Shown in pieces: positions 1 to 4,558 of a stretch of 5,206 bases of DNA. Each line of letters starts with the position of its first letter. The first letter of the stretch is position 1. This DNA comes from Clostridia bacterium (GTDB lineage: Bacteria > Bacillota_A > Clostridia > Christensenellales > Borkfalkiaceae). Position numbers and translations under genes: made by a program. The stretch is from positions 1-5,206 of the forward strand of contig RYWC01000062.1 in the NCBI GenBank assembly GCA_003979335.1. The letters run 5' to 3'. Below the pieces are notes generated by a model. The model was given only the letters and a program-made list of their open reading frames with translations. It searched no databases and had not been told where the DNA came from.

Positions 1-367
1 GTTTTAAAGAGCGGGGGTAGTGTTCCCAATCTTGCTTGACAGAATCTGGCATATCAATTATAAGAATTTCGCCGTTCTTTGTGAGGGTAGCTTTTACAAT
101 TCTTTGCGCTTTCTCATAAAATTCATCGGCAGATTTTTTATACTGCAGTAAAGCATTTTCAAAGTCGGCGCATTCCTGTTCCGTAATAAATTCAACCCAT
201 TGTTCGCCTAAGCACAAGGGTTGGTGAAGTGGCGTAAGCGGGTCAACAAAAATTTCAAGCCAGTCTTTGCCGTCCACGGATGAGGGGCGCACAATTACTT
301 TTAATTTTATTCCGCATATCTCAGTTTTGCCTATATTTGCAAGGGCTAACAGTTCTGATTTTTTCAT
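1..367 (-). CDS. Hypothetical protein, partial (C-terminus beyond the left edge)
   Basis: An open frame starts at ATG 365-367 and stays open to the window edge, giving about 122 codons. The start is well supported: AAGGTG lies just upstream, in a 15-base start cassette that recurs at another gene of this operon (3282-3296). The product begins MKKSELLALANIGKTEICG, then has a beta-rich stretch containing VDGKDWLEIFVDP (about residues 31-43), then an acidic helical part with FITEQECADFENALLQYKK (about residues 60-78), and EILIIDMPDS near the cut end. There is no signal peptide or membrane segment, so it is probably cytoplasmic. I do not recognise the family. It is the last gene of the operon visible here. 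A coding-like frame from the upstream gene ends in an ATGA overlap with this start, which suggests translational coupling. Whether the protein is complete cannot be judged. Confidence 0.85.
   Translation of the reverse strand, partial: MKKSELLALANIGKTEICGIKLKVIVRPSSVDGKDWLEIFVDPLTPLHQPLCLGEQWVEFITEQECADFENALLQYKKSADEFYEKAQRIVKATLTKNGEILIIDMPDSVKQDWEHYPRSLK
36..64 (+). promoter_or_regulatory. Possible antisense sigma-70 promoter
   Basis: On the plus strand, TTGACA (36-41) is followed after exactly 17 bases by TATAAG (59-64), a perfect -35 and a five-of-six -10. It lies inside a minus-strand gene and would fire against the operon. The match is good, but no transcript or plus-strand gene supports it, so chance is quite possible. 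Confidence 0.2.
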
Positions 368-377
368 AGTTTCACCT
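363..377 (-). promoter_or_regulatory. Translation start cassette, copy A of type 1
   Basis: The coding strand reads AGGTGAAACTATGAA: an AGGTG ribosome site, a short spacer, the ATG and the next two bases. The same 15 bases occur at 3282-3296. It sets the start of the partial gene at the left edge. Confidence 0.75.
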
Positions 378-462
378 TAATATTTTTAATTGTTTCTCGC
401 TGTTCTGTTTCACGGTTGACCCCCGAATATATTTGAGTTTCCCCAAATTTTAAGCGGGCGTT
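364..462 (-). other. Coding-like tail in the -1 frame after the 119-aa gene
   Basis: Read in the -1 frame relative to the 450-809 gene, this stretch encodes 32 residues, starting NARLKFGETQIYSG and ending in a lysine- and glutamate-rich helix (RETEQRETIKNIKVKL). Its TGA (364-366) overlaps the next gene's ATG as ATGA. The frame has no ATG, GTG or TTG after its preceding stop, so it cannot easily start on its own. One extra A in the five-A run at 461-465 would fuse it to the upstream protein after residue K116, giving 148 aa. A one-base deletion, an assembly error or -1 frameshifting would all explain it. A competing reading is a 13-codon GTG mini-ORF in the same span (VKQNSEKQLKILR) behind GGGGG. 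Confidence 0.5.
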
Positions 463-809
463 TTTAATTTTTCTTTATATTTGTTTAAGTGGTCAATAAT
501 TATTTTTGTTCGCTGTTCTGTAAGCATTTTTGTAGTAACTTCAGCAACCTTTTCGGCGTGCTCGATAACGTCCGCAATTTTATCAAAGGTATGCCCTAAA
601 GAGTAACCCGTAGTAATTTCCGTTGCGTGCCAACCGCCATATTTGCGAGCTTTGCTTATCGCAACTTTAACGCCGTTTGCGCATTCGTGAATATAGCCTT
701 CGGCTTGCTCAAAGTGGCAGCCGTAACTGTATTTACCTTCGCCCATAACAAAACCGCCCTGCGATTCGTCGTAGCCGCGCATAAACATAAAGAATTGTTC
801 TTTCTTCAT
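450..809 (-). CDS. Hypothetical protein, 119 aa, translationally coupled
   Basis: The start ATG (807-809) shares an ATGA overlap with the stop of the upstream 227-aa gene, and GGGAG lies about 10 bases upstream, so coupled translation is likely. The N-terminal half is rich in Gly and aromatic residues (MRGYDESQGGFVMGEGKYSYG, about residues 10-30). It is followed by ISKARKYGGWHATEITTGYS (about 51-70), which reads like a small beta domain, and then by a long charged helix (about 75-116). It is soluble, with no signal peptide. I do not recognise the family. The last three codons (TPA) may be an artefact: in the -1 frame the sequence continues as credible protein for 32 residues up to the next gene's start (364-462). 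The native product may therefore be 148 aa. Confidence 0.85.
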   Translation of the reverse strand: MKKEQFFMFMRGYDESQGGFVMGEGKYSYGCHFEQAEGYIHECANGVKVAISKARKYGGWHATEITTGYSLGHTFDKIADVIEHAEKVAEVTTKMLTEQRTKIIIDHLNKYKEKLKTPA

Positions 810-1489
810 ACTTGATTATCTCCCGTAAGTTCTTTATAACCAAACCACTTGTAACCGTCAGCGATTTCGTTTAACGCTTTACGGCTAACAATGGTAGGTT
901 CGCCGCAGTCGGTGAAGTCTTGTCCGAAGGCAAGTTCTTTATTCGCTATATCAACCTTTAAGTGTTCGGGCTGTTCTGTTTTCTTTTTGCTTGTCGCAAA
1001 ATGGAATAGGCAGGGGGTCTTTCTTGTTTGACTGTTATTGCTGATATTCTCAGGTTTAAAATCTTTTGTTTGTTTGGCAAGTTCGGTGTAATAGTCGTAC
1101 AACCTATCCAAACCTTTCGCTTTTGCCTGTTCTGCTGCGTTTAAATAATACGAGCACGCCGCCGCCTTTATTGTTTCAAAGTTCTGTTCAGTATTTAGTT
1201 TTTCTTCCGAAAAGTCTTGATATTCTTTAGGAATTTCCGTGATTTTTGATAGTTTCTGTAAAAAATTAAATATTGTTTCAAGCGTCTTTTTGTTCGGCGC
1301 GGTTGTTCTTGCATCGTTTGGATTGTCTGTACATATTAAATACCGTTGACAAGCAAGCAGATATTTTATAGAAAAGATTTCTGCAAGTATAGCACAGTCC
1401 AGATTTTCGAGGTAATTTTTACCTTCTTTCCATTCTTTCCAAGCCCTAACAACTGCCTTGTTGCGCTTTTCGCATTCTTCAATAGTCAT
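806..1489 (-). CDS. Hypothetical helical protein, 227 aa
   Basis: ATG 1487-1489 is preceded by AAGGGG about eight bases upstream, and the gene follows the 162-aa gene after a 22-base AT-rich spacer. The product looks mostly alpha-helical. Residues 1-50 are charged, then turn hydrophobic (CAILAEIFSIKYLLACQRY, about 32-50), too polar around it for a clear membrane span. Helices continue over about 68-145, including AACSYYLNAAEQAKAKGLDR (about 110-129), which resembles a helical-hairpin repeat. A low-complexity linker (about 146-175) leads to a C-terminal part with FGQDFTDCGEPTIVSRKALN (about 188-207). Four GAACAG copies lie nearby; three (in this gene) encode Glu-Gln. The stop overlaps the next start (ATGA). 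The family is not recognised, and function cannot be stated. Confidence 0.87.
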   Translation of the reverse strand: MTIEECEKRNKAVVRAWKEWKEGKNYLENLDCAILAEIFSIKYLLACQRYLICTDNPNDARTTAPNKKTLETIFNFLQKLSKITEIPKEYQDFSEEKLNTEQNFETIKAAACSYYLNAAEQAKAKGLDRLYDYYTELAKQTKDFKPENISNNSQTRKTPCLFHFATSKKKTEQPEHLKVDIANKELAFGQDFTDCGEPTIVSRKALNEIADGYKWFGYKELTGDNQV

Positions 1490-1511
1490 TTACTTAACCC
1501 CTTTTAAAATT

Positions 1512-2000
1512 TTAATTATTTATGATTTCTTGTAATGCCTGCACGTTATTGCGCGCGGTATGCTGTCCAAGTTCTGCAACCCAGCATAAAAGCTGGTGAA
1601 TTTGGACGGAGGTGTAACGCTTACCGCAAGCGCGGGGGAATTCGCCGTTAAAGAATTCCGTCATATTTTGATATTCAGAATCGCGCCCGCTTTCAATATC
1701 GCGCTGCCTTTCCCAGAGTTCATCAGCCTCGTAAGCTGTTCTGTATATGTGCTTTTGCTTTTTTCCTTCGTCCGTCAAATAGTCATCGTCAACAAAAATT
1801 GCAATTTCGCCGAATTCGATTTCGGGGAATATAGCTTTAAAGTACTCAAGCAATTCGTCTGTTCCGCTCATATAGTTAGGTGAGCTTTCAAGAATATTTT
1901 CGACAAGTTCGTATAAATAATGATTTTCAAACCCCGAAAAGTTTTGTTTCAGATAGTCAAAAAAACCTTGACTGTCAAAGCCTGCGATATTGTTGTTCAT
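1512..2000 (-). CDS. Acidic hypothetical protein, 162 aa, mobile-element type
   Basis: ATG 1998-2000 has a strong AGGAGG site in a 13-base cassette (2001-2013) shared with the 121-aa gene. The protein is acidic and soluble. Residues 1-40 hold FDSQGFFDYLKQNFSGFENHYL and a helix (ELVENILES); about 55-80 hold AIFPEIEFGEIAIFVDDDYLTDEGKKQK. From memory, this order (a YL.. start, then a PEVEFxE-type segment, then an xxLTxxG turn) resembles a short unnamed family common in clostridial conjugative elements. I could not check this by search. The C-terminal half contains CGKRYTSVQIHQLLCWVAELG (about 125-145). The ribosome site overlaps the stop codon of the out-of-frame tail of the upstream gene (TAG at 2009-2011), suggesting coupling if that tail is translated. 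Confidence 0.87.
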   Translation of the reverse strand: MNNNIAGFDSQGFFDYLKQNFSGFENHYLYELVENILESSPNYMSGTDELLEYFKAIFPEIEFGEIAIFVDDDYLTDEGKKQKHIYRTAYEADELWERQRDIESGRDSEYQNMTEFFNGEFPRACGKRYTSVQIHQLLCWVAELGQHTARNNVQALQEIINN

Positions 2001-2013
2001 ATTGCCTCCTATA
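2001..2013 (-). promoter_or_regulatory. Translation start cassette, copy A of type 2
   Basis: The coding strand reads TATAGGAGGCAAT followed directly by ATG. The same 13 bases precede the 121-aa gene (4528-4540). AGGAGG is a full-strength ribosome site, and the TAG inside it closes an out-of-frame coding-like tail of the upstream gene. Confidence 0.75.
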
Positions 2014-2101
2014 AGTCAATAATTCGTTTCTCTAATTCGTACTCATTCAATAAAAATGAGTAGTCGTCGTCGCTTAAACTGTTCTTCTTTTTCCAGTAAT
2101 C
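2009..2101 (-). other. Coding-like tail in the +1 frame after the 150-aa gene
   Basis: Directly past the stop of the 2100-2552 gene, the +1 frame encodes 30 residues: DYWKKKNSLSDDDYSFLLNE then YELEKRIIDL, a convincing charged helical C-terminus. Its TAG (2009-2011) lies inside the ribosome site of the next gene. The frame is closed upstream by TAA near 2112 and has no usable start before a TTG late in the tail, so it is best read as the true C-terminus of the upstream gene, cut off by a one-base shift near CGC CGT TGA. A near-tandem repeat (AAACCGCC twice, around 2104-2121) sits at the break. Confidence 0.5.
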
Positions 2102-2552
2102 AACGGCGGTTTAGGCGGTTTCGCCCGTCCAACGCCGCGTTATATGCCTGTTCAGCGCGGCGCATAAAGTCCTTTAAGTCTGTTGCTTGCTCTATGAGTT
2201 CGGGCTTGTGTGTTTTCCAAAATAGCCTTGTAGCTTTATTTATGGCGTGCCCTTTGCGATAGCCTTCATTTTCGGGTATGTTATACCAAAATGTTAAGGT
2301 GGCGGGGCAGCTATCGTCCATTTTACAAAAACTGCCAGCTAATACTAAATCGCCGTGCTGCTTGATAAAACGGTCAATGAATTTTTTAAACACATTCTTT
2401 TTTGTGTTAATTTGTATTTCAACTTCGCTTTTCCAAAAAGTTATAGGGTAAACCGTAGTAGATGAGCCAGAAGTCCAAGTATCTTTATACATATACTTAT
2501 TAATAAGCGGTTCAGCTTTCAAAGCCGCCAAAAGTTCTTTTGTGTCAATCAT
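2100..2552 (-). CDS. Hypothetical protein, 150 aa, probably truncated by a frameshift
   Basis: The start is ATG 2550-2552, 20 bases after the previous stop, with only a weak ribosome site (GGACAGAGA), so translation may depend on coupling. The product begins MIDTKELLAALKAEPLINKY. It has a beta-rich centre with SSTTVYPITFWKSEVEIQIN (about residues 30-49), a basic helix (KNVFKKFIDRFIKQHGDLVL, about 53-72), another beta stretch (CPATLTFWYNIPENEGYRKG, about 81-100) and a C-terminal helix (FMRRAEQAYNAALDGRNRL). The alternation suggests a compact alpha/beta domain. I do not recognise it. The reading frame stops in NRR, but 30 more protein-like residues follow in the +1 frame (2009-2101), so the ancestral protein was probably about 180 aa. 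Without its last helix it may still fold. Confidence 0.83.
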   Translation of the reverse strand: MIDTKELLAALKAEPLINKYMYKDTWTSGSSTTVYPITFWKSEVEIQINTKKNVFKKFIDRFIKQHGDLVLAGSFCKMDDSCPATLTFWYNIPENEGYRKGHAINKATRLFWKTHKPELIEQATDLKDFMRRAEQAYNAALDGRNRLNRR

Positions 2553-2571
2553 AATTTATTCTCTGTCCTGT

Positions 2572-3286
2572 TCAGTAATTGCTTTTAATTTCGTCGATGG
2601 GGTCGCCGTCGTAGTCAACCTTTAAAAGTCTTGCGGGCTTGCCTTCCTTGTCTATATCGTTGTAGAGCTTTAAGGCTTCAGTGTAGTCCTCGTAGGTGTT
2701 GACGGTGGCGGGGGTACCTGTAAACTCATCTTCGATTTCGTGCACTTCATACAAGCACGCCGGGGCGGTGTATGTAGGGAAAAAGTCAACCAAGCCTTTT
2801 GATTCTTCGGTTTCGTAATTTTCCGTATTTTCGTAAAGTTCGTCTTCCTGTATATCGTCGCTGTTCAGTTTTATTTCGCCGTCATCATATTTTTTCTGTA
2901 CCCAAGCGCGCGCTTGTTCAGGCGATTCCGCATATACCGCAACCGATTTCGCAAAAGTTTCCGTTATAGTTATAACGTATCTATTCAGATTCTTTTTTTC
3001 TTCGTCGATTTCGGCAACCATATCAAACAACGCGCCTTTAACTTCGCTTAAAAACGATTCCTCAGCCTGCGCCGACGGCTGCCAGCTCAAAGTTTTCTTT
3101 TTGCCGTTGTAGATATAAACAAAGTCGCCGTTGCTGTATTCGCCGTTCTGTATCGCGTAAAAGAATTCTAAGCCGCGCTGTTCCAAAAGCTCGCACGCAT
3201 CGTAAATTGCGTTCTGTGTTTTTTTCGCTTAAAAATGCCGTGTTGTGGTCGGGTTTGCCGTTATAAGATAAAATAGGTCTGTTCAT
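2572..3286 (-). CDS. DpnD/PcfM-like domain protein, broken by a frameshift in a seven-A run
   Basis: The well-supported start is ATG 3284-3286 with GAGGTG upstream, but that frame leaves the coding sequence at an A7 run (3219-3225). Removing one A joins MNRPILSYNGKPDHNTAF.. to the long frame and gives 237 aa. As it stands, the uninterrupted frame is 204 aa from TTG 3186, a start without a good ribosome site. Counting from that TTG, residues 68-120 contain RYVITITETFAKSVAVYAES, then EQARAWVQKKYDDGEIKLNS. This matches my memory of the DpnD/PcfM-like family, small proteins named after a DpnII-locus gene and a conjugative-plasmid gene whose biochemical role is unclear. After an acidic linker (about 113-135), residues 144-200 form a second domain (YEDYTEALKLYNDIDKEGKP, then ARLLKVDYDGDPIDEI). 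The usual family members are much shorter, so this is a fusion. Confidence 0.82.
3219..3225 (-). repeat. Seven-A homopolymer at a frame break
   Basis: The coding strand reads GCGAAAAAAACACAG. The good ATG frame enters the run as AGC GAA AAA AAC; the downstream protein-like frame leaves it as AAA ACA CAG. Six A residues would restore one frame. The site also contains A AAA AAC in the incoming frame, a classical -1 slippery heptamer, but -1 slipping leads to a TAG after about 16 codons, not to the downstream domain. Confidence 0.75.
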
Positions 3287-3296
3287 AGTTTCACCT
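3282..3296 (-). promoter_or_regulatory. Translation start cassette, copy B of type 1
   Basis: AGGTGAAACTATGAA is identical over 15 bases to 363-377. It argues that ATG 3284-3286, rather than the later TTG, is the original start of the DpnD/PcfM-like gene. The 62-base spacer before it (3287-3348) holds a 13-codon ATG mini-ORF (MPYRLYGENIFLR) whose TGA lies in this ribosome site; I see nothing else there. Confidence 0.75.
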
Positions 3297-3348
3297 CAGA
3301 AAAATATTTTCCCCGTAAAGTCGGTAGGGCATCTGTTCGCCTGTAAAG

Positions 3349-4158
3349 TTAATCAGATAAATAAGTCCAAGTATTCAATTTTGTTAAGCCGTAACGCTTT
3401 AAATACGTTTGCAAACGCTTTTCAAAGTCTGCTAAAACTTTTTTATACGCATCCACAAGCCCGGCGCGGTCTTTTTCGCTAATTACTTCCCAGCCGTTAC
3501 GGTCAGCGGTTTCAAGCCGCGTAAAATAGCCGTCAATCGTTTCAAGCGATTTTACGCGGCTATGTTCGGGCGCGCCTATATAATGAGTTCTTGTCCGTAA
3601 TTCGTACTTTTGAATCTGTTCTATAATTCCGCGTAATTCTTTTGTGTTCTCGCTTAAAAAGTAGTTTGTATCTGCGGCGGCATGGCTGCGCACTTTTTCG
3701 GCTTCTTTATAATCTTCCCCAGAGCTTACGCCGTTTTGTCCGTAACCAAAACAGAAATTAGTTTCAATTTTCGGCTTGTTAATCGCTATTAAATAGCCCT
3801 GCTCAGTTTGATAAATTCTTGCGATTGTTTTGCGTTCATAATCAATCATTTTAGGGTTGTTCGTCCACGTTTCAATCGCAAGTATTTTTAAATATTCTTC
3901 TAAAAGCGCGGCTTGCGTTCTTTTGTCTTCTGTCTGTTCTGCCGCCGTATTATCGGCGGCGGTAGTGGTGGGCGTAACTGTAATATTCTGTTCACCATTT
4001 AGAAGGGCGGATATGTCTTTATAGCCATACCAGATTCCGCGCTTACCGTTCCAGCGGTAGCCGTTCGCTTTAAGTATATCGCGGATCTGTTCAGACGGCT
4101 TGCCGTCAAAAGTTAATTCAAAACTGTTAAATTTTTCGTTTTTGGTAATGGTACACAT
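3349..4158 (-). CDS. Two-part hypothetical protein of clostridial mobile elements, 269 aa
   Basis: ATG 4156-4158 lies two bases after the stop of the upstream Cys-rich gene, with a modest AAAGGCG site, so the pair is probably coupled. Residues 5-50 form a small module with FELTFDGKPSEQIRDILKAN then GYRWNGKRGIWYG. From memory this module caps many polyvalent proteins of conjugative elements. A Thr/Ala-rich linker (about 58-80) follows. The C-terminal part (about 85-269) includes KIETNFCFGYGQNGVSSGED (about 130-149), a helical part ending NYFLSENTKEL (about 165-175) and a closing helix with KRLQTYLKRYGLTKLNTWTY (about 248-267). I recall the same order of segments in an unnamed family widespread in clostridial conjugative elements. 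No catalytic motif is evident. It is probably a cytoplasmic DNA-transfer or anti-defence accessory protein, by context only. The coding region carries two inverted repeats (3515-3561, 3941-3960). Confidence 0.88.
   Translation of the reverse strand: MCTITKNEKFNSFELTFDGKPSEQIRDILKANGYRWNGKRGIWYGYKDISALLNGEQNITVTPTTTAADNTAAEQTEDKRTQAALLEEYLKILAIETWTNNPKMIDYERKTIARIYQTEQGYLIAINKPKIETNFCFGYGQNGVSSGEDYKEAEKVRSHAAADTNYFLSENTKELRGIIEQIQKYELRTRTHYIGAPEHSRVKSLETIDGYFTRLETADRNGWEVISEKDRAGLVDAYKKVLADFEKRLQTYLKRYGLTKLNTWTYLSD
3515..3561. repeat. Perfect 13-bp inverted repeat, 21-base loop
   Basis: AGCCGCGTAAAAT (3515-3527) is matched exactly by ATTTTACGCGGCT (3549-3561) across 21 bases. It lies inside the 269-aa gene, where it encodes about residues 200-215 (SRVKSLETIDGYFTRLET). 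A short direct repeat, GCTTGAAAC, gives the two LET motifs. No T-tract follows, so it is not a terminator. Confidence 0.85.
3941..3960. repeat. GC-rich 7-bp hairpin
   Basis: GCCGCCG (3941-3947) and CGGCGGC (3954-3960) flank TATTAT. It falls in the Ala/Thr linker of the 269-aa protein (AADNTAAEQ), directly beside a GAACAG copy. There is no T-tract. It may be only a by-product of alanine codons. Confidence 0.6.
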
Positions 4159-4160
4159 AA

Positions 4161-4526
4161 TTAAACTTCGCCTTTTTTATTTTGTCTTTCAACCTGCACA
4201 CAACCAACACAAGCCGACGGCGCATCCTGTTTCCAGCACTCGCAACCCTCGGCGCAATATTCTTGATAGTCCATATCAATATAGGGGCAAGCGTTCCAGT
4301 TCGCCCGGCGCGTGCATATATTTACAACCCCGGCGCGCTTTTTATGCGTGCGATTATAGGCGCGCGACTTGTCCGCGCTCCGCCTTGTTTCTTCGTCTTT
4401 CTGTTCTTGGGTCTTAAACTTGTTGCACTTTTTAAGCTCTTTTCTAAGTCCAGCAAGTAAAGCACTTTTACAACCGCCATCAAAAAATATGCACGCGCGG
4501 CACTGTTCGTCAATTTTATTTTCCAT
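4161..4526 (-). CDS. Cysteine-rich, probably metal-binding protein, 121 aa
   Basis: ATG 4524-4526 follows AGGAGG at ideal spacing. Eleven cysteines in 121 residues fall in two groups. The N-terminal group is C9-x2-C12-x6-C19-x14-C34 (CRACIFFDGGC, then KKCNKF). The C-terminal group is C71, C80, C91, C95, C97, C106 and C109 (CPYIDMDYQEYCAEGCECW, then CVGC). Between them lies a basic, helical, Lys/Arg/Gln-rich linker (about 36-65). The spacing suggests two zinc sites or one zinc and one iron-sulfur site; the protein is too small for a known enzyme. There is no signal peptide, which argues against secreted disulfides. I do not recognise the family. A basic linker between two metal knuckles would suit nucleic-acid binding, as inference. 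The next gene starts two bases after its stop. Confidence 0.87.
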   Translation of the reverse strand: MENKIDEQCRACIFFDGGCKSALLAGLRKELKKCNKFKTQEQKDEETRRSADKSRAYNRTHKKRAGVVNICTRRANWNACPYIDMDYQEYCAEGCECWKQDAPSACVGCVQVERQNKKGEV

Positions 4527-4527
4527 A

Positions 4528-4540
4528 ATTGCCTCCTATA
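4528..4540 (-). promoter_or_regulatory. Translation start cassette, copy B of type 2
   Basis: TATAGGAGGCAAT is identical to 2001-2013 and lies directly upstream of the Cys-rich gene's ATG, with one extra T in the spacer. It fixes that start. Confidence 0.75.
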
Positions 4541-4558
4541 TTTAATTGCGCCCTTGCG

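Noticed and set aside
373..414. GTG mini-ORF of 13 codons (VKQNSEKQLKILR) behind GGGGG
   Set aside because: The ribosome site is attractive, but the overlapping frame that continues the 119-aa protein is longer, more protein-like and ends in ATGA, so it is the better explanation. Kept only as an alternative.
627..815. Plus-strand open frame of 62 codons
   Set aside because: It is the antisense shadow of the 119-aa gene, with no ribosome site and hydrophobic antisense composition. The same applies to the plus-strand frames at 1596-1883, 2056-2262, 4100-4417, 4182-4460 and 4835-5056.
1346..1372. TTGACA followed by TATAGA on the plus strand
   Set aside because: The spacer is only 15 bases and it lies antisense inside a gene; not a credible promoter.
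1950..1978. TTGACA on the minus strand within the 162-aa gene
   Set aside because: No acceptable -10 hexamer at 16 to 18 bases; TATCTG at 17 is a poor match.
3062..3286. 74-codon frame taken as a separate small gene
   Set aside because: Only its first 22 or so codons look like protein; after the A7 run it becomes an Arg-rich out-of-frame shadow. It is better read as the start of the frameshifted DpnD/PcfM-like gene.
3291..3332. ATG mini-ORF MPYRLYGENIFLR in the spacer before the DpnD/PcfM-like gene
   Set aside because: Thirteen codons with a weak ribosome site. Its frame reads somewhat like protein further upstream (INFTGEQ), so it may be a remnant, but the evidence is too thin for a gene call.
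3941..3960. GC-rich hairpin as a terminator
   Set aside because: There is no T-tract on either strand and it lies in the middle of an intact coding region.
4322..4513. Minus-strand 63-codon frame inside the Cys-rich gene
   Set aside because: It overlaps the 121-aa gene entirely in another frame, lacks a ribosome site and ends in low-complexity Arg/Ala sequence.
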